64,000 nt of DNA from Rhodoferax_B sp049316285 (GTDB lineage: Bacteria > Pseudomonadota > Gammaproteobacteria > Burkholderiales > Burkholderiaceae_C): assembly GCF_049316285.1 (NCBI RefSeq), contig NZ_JBMOXA010000018.1, positions 27,298-91,297 on the forward strand, in the 5' to 3' direction. The notes under the pieces are model-generated. The model made no database searches, was not told the origin of the DNA, and saw only the letters and a program-made list of their open reading frames with translations. Positions 57,345-64,000 of the stretch are shown here, in pieces. Every line of letters starts with the position of its first letter. Position 1 is the first letter of the stretch. The translations under genes and the position numbers were made by a program.

Positions 57345-58757
57345 ATGGACTCCAAACAACCCACCACCCACCTCGGCGCCGTGCTCGCAATCATCATCAC
57401 CAGCTATCTCATGCTGGTGGTCGACATCTCCATCGTGCTCACCGGCCTGCCCAAAATCCAGGCCGAGTTGCAGTTTTCGTCGGCCAGCCTGTCGTGGGTG
57501 CAAAACGCCTACACGCTGGCCTTTGGTGGCCTGTTGCTGCTGGGCGCGCGGGCGGGCGACATCCTGGGCCGGCGGCGCATGTTTGTGGCGGGTCTGATGT
57601 TGTTCACCGCCGCCTCGTTTGCCATCGGTGTGGCGCAGTCGCCGGCCTGGCTGCTGGGTGCGCGGGCCGTGCAAGGTATGGGCGCAGCCATCTTGGCGCC
57701 TTCAACCTTGGCGTTGCTGTCCAGCCACTTTGCCGAGGGGCCTGCACGCACACGCGCCCTGGCCTACTACTCTGCAGCCGCTGGCGTGGGGGCGAGTTTG
57801 GGTCTGGTGTTAGGTGGGCTGGTGGCAGACCTGATCTCCTGGCGCGTCGGCTTTTTCATCAACCTGCCCATAGGGCTGGCCTTGGTGTGGTGCGCTCAGC
57901 GTTACCTGGCGGAAACGCCGCGCCGTGCGGGCCAGTTGGACGTGGTGGGTGCCATCACCTCCACCGTGGGCATGAGCGCACTGGTCTACGGCATCGTGCG
58001 TTCTGCGGAAGTCGGCTGGGGTGATGGGCTGACCGAGTTGTCGTTTTTGGCGGGGCTGCTGCTCATCGTGGTCTTTGTGTTCCACGAAGCGCGCACCAGC
58101 CAGCCCATACTGCCGCTGCGCCTGTTTGCCAGCCGCGAGCGCAATGGCGCCTACGCCGCACGCATGCTTTTTCTCGGTGGCATGGTGGGCTTTTGGTTCT
58201 TCACCACGCAGTACCTGCAAGCAGTGTTGGGCTACCGGCCATTACAGGCGGGCCTGGCCTTTCTGCCCACCACCATTCCCAACTTTGGGGTGGCGATGAT
58301 GGTGCCCCTGCTCACCCGCAAATGGGGCAACACACGCCTGCTGGCCATAGGCCTGGGCACGGCCGCCGTGGGCATGGCCTGGCTGGCGCAGGTCAGCGCA
58401 CATTCGCCTTACCTCAGCAGCGTGGCGCTACCCATGGTGTTGATTGGTGTTGGCCAAGGCGCGGTTCTGGGCCCGCTCACGGTAGCGGCGGTGGCCGGGG
58501 TGCACAAGGAAGATACCGGCGCGGCTTCCGGGCTGGTGAACGTGGCCCATCAACTGGGTGGCTCGCTTGGCTTGAGTGTGTTGGTGGTGGTTGCTGCTTT
58601 CACCACGACCAACACCTCGAACACATCCGAGCACCTGGCGCAGCGTATCGCCAACACCTTCCACGCCAGCACGGTGATGCTGCTGCTGTCGCTTGCGTTG
58701 GTGCTGCTGTGTATTGCGCGCCCCGGCCGCAAGCCATCGGCCCTGCCGCAAGCCTGA
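57345..58757 (+). CDS. MFS efflux transporter (DHA2 family)
   Basis: 470 aa with about 14 predicted spans. Span one contains YLMLVVDISIVLTGLP, the loop after span two has the DILGRRRMF signature, and span five the antiporter motif GVGASLGLVLGGLVAD. Inner-membrane proton antiporter exporting small hydrophobic compounds; the substrate cannot be read. It starts the second unit of the LysR-facing cluster behind promoter copy 2. Confidence 0.9.
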   Translation: MDSKQPTTHLGAVLAIIITSYLMLVVDISIVLTGLPKIQAELQFSSASLSWVQNAYTLAFGGLLLLGARAGDILGRRRMFVAGLMLFTAASFAIGVAQSPAWLLGARAVQGMGAAILAPSTLALLSSHFAEGPARTRALAYYSAAAGVGASLGLVLGGLVADLISWRVGFFINLPIGLALVWCAQRYLAETPRRAGQLDVVGAITSTVGMSALVYGIVRSAEVGWGDGLTELSFLAGLLLIVVFVFHEARTSQPILPLRLFASRERNGAYAARMLFLGGMVGFWFFTTQYLQAVLGYRPLQAGLAFLPTTIPNFGVAMMVPLLTRKWGNTRLLAIGLGTAAVGMAWLAQVSAHSPYLSSVALPMVLIGVGQGAVLGPLTVAAVAGVHKEDTGAASGLVNVAHQLGGSLGLSVLVVVAAFTTTNTSNTSEHLAQRIANTFHASTVMLLLSLALVLLCIARPGRKPSALPQA

Positions 58758-58787
58758 ACCTCTCACCCACCCAACGGAGCCCCTGCC

Positions 58788-59207
58788 ATGAAGACATTTC
58801 TCGCCGCCACACTGTTCACCTCCATGCTGGGCAGCTTGCATGCGCAGACACCCGCTGCCGCAGCAATACCCGCCCCTGTCACCAGCTCAAAGGCCACGCC
58901 ATCACGCGCACAAAGCTTGTTTGGCGACGTAGCCCCCAAGCTGGCCGACTTGACCGACAACGTGCTGTTTGGCGACGTGTGGGCGCGCCCCGGCCTGTCG
59001 CCGCGCGACCGCAGCCTGGCGACCGTCAGCGCCTTGATTGCCATGAACCGCCCAGACCAGTTGCGCTCACATCTGGCGCTGGCACGCAAGAACGGCATCA
59101 CACAAGAAGAGCTGGTTGAGACCATCACCCACCTGGCGTTCTACGCGGGCTGGCCCAGCGGCGTGAGCGCCGCACTGGTGGCCAAAGAAGTTTTCGCCCA
59201 GCCTTGA
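58788..59207 (+). CDS. Exported carboxymuconolactone decarboxylase family protein
   Basis: 139 aa. A signal peptide (residues 1-19, cleavage after LHA) precedes an AhpD/CMD-like helical domain (about 55-135: LSPRDRSLATVSALIAMNRPDQLRSHLALARKNGITQEELVETITHLAFYAG). The CxxC pair of true AhpD peroxidases is missing, so it is nearer the gamma-CMD side, where the histidine in RSHL is conserved. An exported CMD protein is unusual, as these enzymes are normally cytosolic. 30 bp after the MFS gene. Confidence 0.82.
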   Translation: MKTFLAATLFTSMLGSLHAQTPAAAAIPAPVTSSKATPSRAQSLFGDVAPKLADLTDNVLFGDVWARPGLSPRDRSLATVSALIAMNRPDQLRSHLALARKNGITQEELVETITHLAFYAGWPSGVSAALVAKEVFAQP

Positions 59208-59236
59208 CCTTTTACCCCCCTCTTCAGGCCTTCACC

Positions 59237-60322
59237 ATGAGCATTCTTCACACCCCGCACCGCAGCCGCGCCACCAAAGCAGCCCACTGGCTGGTCGCCC
59301 TCGCCTTGCCCATGTGCGCCAGTGCCGCACCGCTGGTGCTGCAAGAACAAGGCAGCTTCGCCGTGGGCGGCACGGTGGTCACCGCACCCGGCACCTACAA
59401 CCCAGCCAAGCCGGGCGCGGAAGGCCAAACCCTGCACGGCGACCACGCCTATGTGTTCTACCAGGTGCCCGAGAAGCCACGCAAATTGCCGCTGGTGATG
59501 TGGCACGGCGCCGGCCAATCGGCCAAGACCTGGGAGAGCACACCCGATGGCCGCGAGGGTTACCAAAACATCTTTCTGCGGCGTGACTTTTCGGTCTACC
59601 TCATCGACCAAGCACGTCGCGGCAAAGCCGGCCGCAGCACCGTTCCCATGACGATTCCGGCCGCCCCGGACGAACAGCAATGGTTCAACCAGTTCCGCAT
59701 CGGCGTATGGCCCGAGTTCTTTGCCGGGGTGCAATTTCCACGTGCGGCTGAAGCCATGGAGCAGTACTTCCGCCAGATGACACCGAACACCGGCGCCTTC
59801 GATGTGGAGGTCACATCCAACGCCACCGCTGCGCTGTTCAAGAAGATAGGCCCCGGCATTCTGGTGACACACTCACAAGCCGGTGGCCCGGGTTGGGTCA
59901 CGGCCATGAAGTCGCCCCATGTGCGCGCGGTGGTGGCCTACGAGCCCGGCAGCGGCTTTGTGTTTCCGCAAGAAGAACTGCCCGCCAGCTTGAGCAGTTC
60001 CGGTGGCGCGCTAGAGCCTGTAGCTGTGCCGCTGGCCGACTTCATGCAGCTCACCAAGATTCCCATCGTCATCTACTACGGCGACAACATTCCCGAGCAA
60101 GCCACGGACAGCCCCAACCGCGACTCGTGGCGCATACGCCTGGAGATGGCCAAGCTATGGCGCGATGCGGTGAACCGCCGGGGTGGTGATGTCACGCTGG
60201 TGCACTTGCCGACACTTGGCATCAAGGGCAACACACACTTTCCTTTTTCGGACTTGAACAATCTGCAGATTGCCGACCTGATGTCGGATTTCTTGAAGTC
60301 GAAAAATCTGGATGTGCGCTGA
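59237..60322 (+). CDS. Exported alpha/beta fold hydrolase
   Basis: 361 aa from the ATG at 59237. Signal peptide (about residues 1-30, cleavage after ASA), then an alpha/beta hydrolase: oxyanion loop VMWHGAGQSAKTW, nucleophile in VTHSQAGGPGW and a C-terminal histidine (GNTHFPFSD). A lid of about 60 residues lies in the middle. It could act on an ester or lactone outside the cytoplasm. Twenty-nine bases after the CMD gene. Confidence 0.82.
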   Translation: MSILHTPHRSRATKAAHWLVALALPMCASAAPLVLQEQGSFAVGGTVVTAPGTYNPAKPGAEGQTLHGDHAYVFYQVPEKPRKLPLVMWHGAGQSAKTWESTPDGREGYQNIFLRRDFSVYLIDQARRGKAGRSTVPMTIPAAPDEQQWFNQFRIGVWPEFFAGVQFPRAAEAMEQYFRQMTPNTGAFDVEVTSNATAALFKKIGPGILVTHSQAGGPGWVTAMKSPHVRAVVAYEPGSGFVFPQEELPASLSSSGGALEPVAVPLADFMQLTKIPIVIYYGDNIPEQATDSPNRDSWRIRLEMAKLWRDAVNRRGGDVTLVHLPTLGIKGNTHFPFSDLNNLQIADLMSDFLKSKNLDVR

Positions 60323-60340
60323 ACAAAACAAGGAGAAAAA

Positions 60341-61336
60341 ATGCAGACACGCCAACTCGGCCACAGCGCGCTCCAAGTCTCGGCCATGGGCCTGGGCTGC
60401 ATGGGCATGAGCGCAGCCTACGGCCCGCCGGGCAACGTTCAAGAGATGACGGCCTTGATCCACGCGGCAGTGGATCGCGGCGTCAGCTTCTTTGATACCG
60501 CCGAAGCCTATGGCCCGTTCACCAACGAAACGTTGGTCGGCGCGGCGCTCGCGCCGTTCAAAGGCCGCGTCGTCATCGCCACAAAATTCGGCTTCGACAT
60601 CAACCCCACCACAGGGCAACGCGGCGCGGGCCTGAACAGCCGCCCCGAGCACATACGTGCGGCAACCGAGGTCTCGCTCAAGCGCCTCAAGGTCGAAGCC
60701 ATCGATCTGCTCTACCAACACCGCGTGGACCCCGCCGTACCGATTGAAGATGTGGCCGGTGCGGTCAAGGACTTGATCGCTGAGGGCAAGGTCAAGCACT
60801 TCGGTTTGTCCGAGCCTAGTGCGGCCACCGTGCGCCGCGCACATGCGGTGCAGCCCGTGGCAGCGGTGCAGAGTGAATACTCCTTGTTCTACCGTGGGCC
60901 TGAAGCCGACATGCTGCCCACGCTGGAAGAACTGGGTATTGGCTTCGTGCCATTCAGCCCACTGGGCGCGGGCTTTCTCACCGGCAAGATGGACGAACAC
61001 ACGCGCTTCGCCAGCACGGACTTCCGCTCGCTCGTGCCGCGTCTCGCGCCAGAGGCATTAAAAACCAATGTTGCGCTGGTCGAGCTTTTGCGCGACGTGG
61101 CGCAGCGCAAAGGCGCCACGCCCGCGCAGATTGCACTCGCCTGGCTGCTGGCCCAAAAGCCGTGGATCGTGCCGATTCCCGGCACCACCAAATTGCACCG
61201 ACTGGAAGAGAACCTGGGCGCGGCGACAGTGGAACTCACGGCCGACGATCTGCGCGAGATTGATGTTGCGTCTGCACAGCTCAAGCTGCAAGGCGCACGT
61301 TTGCCTGAAGCGGTTTTGAAGATGACCGGGGGCTAG
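60341..61336 (+). CDS. Aldo/keto reductase
   Basis: 331 aa. NADPH-dependent reductase TIM barrel with the catalytic tetrad motif: FFDTAEAYG (Asp, Tyr), KFGFD (Lys) and the YQHRVDP histidine; the C-terminal phosphate-binding IPGTTKLHRLEENL is intact. It resembles the AKR13/YakC group. 18 bp after the exported hydrolase, with AGGAG before the ATG; it is the last gene of the cluster. Substrate unknown. Confidence 0.92.
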   Translation: MQTRQLGHSALQVSAMGLGCMGMSAAYGPPGNVQEMTALIHAAVDRGVSFFDTAEAYGPFTNETLVGAALAPFKGRVVIATKFGFDINPTTGQRGAGLNSRPEHIRAATEVSLKRLKVEAIDLLYQHRVDPAVPIEDVAGAVKDLIAEGKVKHFGLSEPSAATVRRAHAVQPVAAVQSEYSLFYRGPEADMLPTLEELGIGFVPFSPLGAGFLTGKMDEHTRFASTDFRSLVPRLAPEALKTNVALVELLRDVAQRKGATPAQIALAWLLAQKPWIVPIPGTTKLHRLEENLGAATVELTADDLREIDVASAQLKLQGARLPEAVLKMTGG

Positions 61337-61368
61337 CGAAGCCTTTAAGCCCAATGGGCCTCTGACGC

Positions 61369-62088
61369 TTATGGATTGTGCGGCAGGCGCTGCAAAAAAT
61401 GCAGCAGCAGAGCTTGGGCGTAAGGCCCGGCCACGGTGCGCACAAACTGCATGAAGTCGACATGTGCGTCGTCATCGGCGCGGTCGGAGATGGTGCGCAC
61501 GGCCGCAAATGGCACACCATAGTCGTGGCAGACCTGGGCCACGGCCGCACCTTCCATCTCCACCGCCAGTGCCTCGGGCAACAGCGCGCGCAGCGTGACC
61601 ACTTCGGCAGCAGAAGACACAAAACGATCACCACTGGCCACCAAGCCACTGTGCACACGCGCCGGGCCGGCCTGGGTCATGGCCTGGGCGGCCGTCAGCA
61701 GTTGTTGGTGCAGAGCGGCGTCGGTCGGGAAATGCGCTTGCCCATACAGCGGCACCTCAAAACGCGGAAACAGCGGCGAGGCGTCCATGTCGTGCTGCAC
61801 AAAGCTGGATGCCACCACCAGGTCACCCACGGCGACACCCTGCGCCAAACCACCGGCCACGCCGGTGAACACCACGGCACACACACCAAAGTGCTCGATC
61901 AAGGCCGTCGCCGTGGTGGCCGCCGCCACCTTGCCTATCCGCGACAAGGCCAGCACCACAGGCTGGCCGTGCAGCGTGCCGGTTTGGAAATCACGCCCGG
62001 CGTGGCGTACCACTTGGGGCGCGGTCAACAGTTCGGCCAAGCCCGCTTGCTCGTCGGCCAGCGCGCTCAATATGGCAATCGGCTTCAC
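61369..62088 (-). CDS. mtnN: 5'-methylthioadenosine/S-adenosylhomocysteine nucleosidase
   Basis: 239 aa from a GTG at 62088. Cleaves MTA or SAH to adenine and a thioribose derivative. The PNP/UDP phosphorylase fold has FTGVAGGLAQGVAVGDLVV, the VHSGLVASGDRF segment and the ribose-binding EMEGAAVAQVC, and the catalytic Asp in ISDRADDDA. It begins six bases after the acyl-CoA ligase stop and is probably cotranscribed with it. A TTG one codon upstream is an alternative start. Confidence 0.88.
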   Translation of the reverse strand: MKPIAILSALADEQAGLAELLTAPQVVRHAGRDFQTGTLHGQPVVLALSRIGKVAAATTATALIEHFGVCAVVFTGVAGGLAQGVAVGDLVVASSFVQHDMDASPLFPRFEVPLYGQAHFPTDAALHQQLLTAAQAMTQAGPARVHSGLVASGDRFVSSAAEVVTLRALLPEALAVEMEGAAVAQVCHDYGVPFAAVRTISDRADDDAHVDFMQFVRTVAGPYAQALLLHFLQRLPHNP

Positions 62089-62094
62089 CAAAGA

Positions 62095-63771
62095 TCAGGC
62101 CTTGTCACGTAACGCGCGGCGCAAGATCTTGCCCACGGGGGTCTTGGGCAAATCGGTGCGGAACTCGATGATCTTCGGTTGTTTGTAGCCTGTGAGATTG
62201 GCCTTGCAATAGGTCTTGACTTGTTCTTCGGTCAGCGCCGGGTTCTTCTTGACAATCACCAGCTTCACCACTTCGCCCGATTTCTCGTCGTTCACACCGA
62301 TACATGCACACTCCAGCACACCGTCCAGCTGAGACACCACGTCTTCGATTTCGTTCGGGTAGACGTTGAAGCCGCTCACCAGAATCATGTCCTTCTTGCG
62401 GTCGACAATCTTGAAGTAGCCGCGTTCGTCCATGATGCCGATGTCGCCGGTTTTGAAGTAGCCGTCGGGCGTCATCACCTTGGCGGTTTCATCGGGGCGC
62501 TGCCAATAACCCGCCATCACTTGCGGGCCCTTGATGGCGATCTCGCCGATCGCGCCTGGCGCCACATCCTGCCCGTCATCGTTTATCAGGCGGAACAAAG
62601 TGTTGGGCAATGGCAGGCCTATGGTGCCGGTGTATTCGGTGCTGTTGGTCGGATTGCAACTGGCCGATGGCGAGGTCTCGCTCAAGCCATAACCTTCACA
62701 GATAGGGCAGCCGGTTTTCTCCAGCCAGAGCTTGGCCACGGCCGATTGCACGGCCATGCCGCCGCCCACCGACACCTTCAGGTGGCTCCAGTCCACGGTA
62801 TTGAAGTCGGGGTGGTTGGCCATGCCGTTGAACAAGGTGTTCACCGCCGGCAGGCTGTGGATCTTGTGTTTCGACAACTCTTTGAGCATGCCCGCGATAT
62901 CACGCGGATTCGGAATCAGGATCAGCTTGCCACCAATACGCAGCGTCAGCATCATGCCCACGGTGAACGCGAAGATGTGGTACAGCGGCAAGGCGCACAC
63001 GGCAACGGGCTGTACACCCTCGGCCACTTTGTCCATCACCGGCTGGTTCCAGCTTTGCGATTGCAAGGCGTTGGCCACGACGTTGCGGTGCAGCAGAACC
63101 GCGCCCTTGGAGACCCCGGTGGTGCCGCCGGTGTATTGCAGCACGGCAATGTCTTCACGCCCCACCTGCACCGGCTTGAAGCTGGCTTTTGTGCCTTTGG
63201 CCACCGCATCGTTGAAACGCACGGCCTGCGGCAGGTGGTAGGCGGGCACCATCTTCTTGACGTTGCGCACCACGTAGTTGACCAGCGCGCCCTTCAAAAA
63301 GCCCAACTGGTCACCCATGGCGCACATCACCACGTGTTTCACCGGCGTGGCGGCCAGGCACTGCTCCAGCGTCGCGGCAAAGTTCTCCACAATGATGATG
63401 GCCTTGGAGCCGCTGTCTATCAGTTGGTGCTCCAGCTCGCGCGGTGTGTACAGCGGGTTCACGTTCACCACCACCAGGCCGGCGCGCAGAATGGCCGCCA
63501 CCGCCACGGGGTACTGCGGCATATTGGGCATCATGATGGCGACGCGGTCACCCTTGACCAAACCCAGGCTCTGGAAATAGGCAGCCAGTTGGCGGCTCAG
63601 CACATCGGTCTGCGCGTAGGTCACATCGGTGCCCATGAAGCTATAGGCCGTGGCGTCGGCAAACTTCTTGAACGACACCTCCATCAGCTCCACCAACGAG
63701 GTGTAGATGTCGACGTCAATTTGCGCGGGAACGCTGGCCGGGTAGCTCTTGAGCCAGATCGGGTCGGTCAT
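62095..63771 (-). CDS. fadD: Long-chain fatty-acid-CoA ligase
   Basis: 558 aa from the ATG at 63771. Activates fatty acids to acyl-CoA with ATP. The AMP-binding signature YTGGTTGVSKGAVL, the GYGLSETSP loop, the DGYFKTGD motif and the catalytic lysine in LPKTPVGKILRR near the C-terminus are complete. The length matches FadD. It lies 100 bp downstream of pntB on the same strand and is followed at once by mtnN. Confidence 0.94.
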   Translation of the reverse strand: MTDPIWLKSYPASVPAQIDVDIYTSLVELMEVSFKKFADATAYSFMGTDVTYAQTDVLSRQLAAYFQSLGLVKGDRVAIMMPNMPQYPVAVAAILRAGLVVVNVNPLYTPRELEHQLIDSGSKAIIIVENFAATLEQCLAATPVKHVVMCAMGDQLGFLKGALVNYVVRNVKKMVPAYHLPQAVRFNDAVAKGTKASFKPVQVGREDIAVLQYTGGTTGVSKGAVLLHRNVVANALQSQSWNQPVMDKVAEGVQPVAVCALPLYHIFAFTVGMMLTLRIGGKLILIPNPRDIAGMLKELSKHKIHSLPAVNTLFNGMANHPDFNTVDWSHLKVSVGGGMAVQSAVAKLWLEKTGCPICEGYGLSETSPSASCNPTNSTEYTGTIGLPLPNTLFRLINDDGQDVAPGAIGEIAIKGPQVMAGYWQRPDETAKVMTPDGYFKTGDIGIMDERGYFKIVDRKKDMILVSGFNVYPNEIEDVVSQLDGVLECACIGVNDEKSGEVVKLVIVKKNPALTEEQVKTYCKANLTGYKQPKIIEFRTDLPKTPVGKILRRALRDKA

Positions 63772-63871
63772 GAAACAGTCTCCAAACTTAAGAATTTTCT
63801 GCGGCGATTGTCGCGCACGCCCAAGCGGCAAATGACGCTTAGGCGACATAACGTCGCCGCAAAGGCCGAGA

Positions 63872-64000
63872 CTACTCGATCGCCTTGCCCATATCCTCGA
63901 CCACCTTCTTGGCGTCGCCAAAGACCATCATGGTTTTGTCCATGTAGAACAACTCGTTGTCCAGGCCCGCATAACCCGCGGCCATGCTGCGTTTGTTGAC
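63872..64000 (-). CDS. pntB: NAD(P) transhydrogenase beta subunit, C-terminal end (5' part outside window)
   Basis: Only the last 42 residues are inside the window. They include KRSMAAGYAGLDN and the MMVFGDAKKVVEDM tail, which is the NADP-binding end of PntB. The complete enzyme couples proton movement across the inner membrane to hydride transfer between NADH and NADP. The stop is at 63872-63874, 100 bp before fadD. Confidence 0.93.
   Translation of the reverse strand, partial: VNKRSMAAGYAGLDNELFYMDKTMMVFGDAKKVVEDMGKAIE

Noticed and set aside
62179..63999. Long forward ORF opposite fadD
   Set aside because: Antisense shadow with repetitive His/Gln-rich sequence; the reverse-strand enzyme has all family motifs.
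1..64000. CRISPR arrays, insertion sequences, integrases, tRNA/rRNA genes or prophage
   Set aside because: No regularly spaced repeats, no transposase or integrase motifs, and no tRNA-like cloverleaf were noticed on reading; short palindromes are limited to intergenic repeats and terminators.

Overview
The window is a GC-rich, gene-dense chromosomal segment. The protein families, the gene orders (lptA-lptB-rpoN, leuS-lptE-holA, bamE-dapB, hpf-ptsN-hprK) and the short palindromic intergenic repeats point to a betaproteobacterium of the order Burkholderiales, most likely the Comamonadaceae (Rhodoferax/Polaromonas-like). That placement is inference from gene content; no rRNA marker is present. 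I see about 64 protein genes, no tRNA or rRNA, no insertion sequence, no prophage and no CRISPR array.

Layout. 1-8.8 kb: end of lipA with a terminator; a reverse-strand PTS operon (EIIA-Man type, HPr, enzyme I) without a sugar permease; an apparently degenerate histidine-kinase-like protein; DUF4197 and TlpA genes in a tight divergent pair; a YafJ-type amidotransferase; a DHA2 efflux pump. 8.9-19.6 kb: an MscS channel fused to a cyclic-nucleotide-binding domain, small proteins, malate synthase G, an IclR regulator facing an HMG-CoA lyase/CoA-transferase pair across two perfect tandem operators, a LysR gene and small envelope proteins. 19.6-31.5 kb: mostly housekeeping (argS, a SPOR protein, dsbA, lptA-lptB-rpoN, an rRNA methyltransferase coupled to a PIN-domain gene, a glutamate-synthase-like oxidoreductase, a SEC-C protein).

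31.7-36.7 kb carries the most interesting system: four tightly packed genes matching the Ralstonia Phc cell-density operon in order and architecture. They are a methyltransferase that would make a 3-hydroxy fatty acid methyl ester signal (PhcB), a membrane histidine kinase (PhcS), a receiver-plus-kinase hybrid (PhcR) and a second receiver protein (PhcQ). The master regulator PhcA is not in the window.

36.8-50.3 kb: holA, then an arginine-to-proline catabolic cassette (Lrp-type regulator, ornithine cyclodeaminase, arginase) lying between holA and lptE-leuS; exbD/exbB, dapB and bamE; fur; hprK, ptsN and hpf; corA behind a strong leader hairpin. 50.3-61.3 kb is accessory: a GntR-facing operon with a Bug-type solute-binding protein and three enzymes, then a LysR-facing cluster (cytochrome P460, DUF4405 membrane protein, MFS pump, exported CMD protein, hydrolase, aldo/keto reductase) whose two transcription units begin with similar copies of the same 75-bp promoter. 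The window ends with mtnN, a fadD-type acyl-CoA ligase and the 3' end of pntB.

Connections. HPr keeps both His15 and Ser46, and HprK and EIIA-Ntr are encoded about 45 kb away, so the PTS proteins here look like a regulatory phosphorelay rather than a sugar uptake system. LptA, LptB and LptE all serve LPS export. The block usually seen as lptA-lptB-rpoN-hpf-ptsN-hprK is broken into two parts about 21 kb apart.
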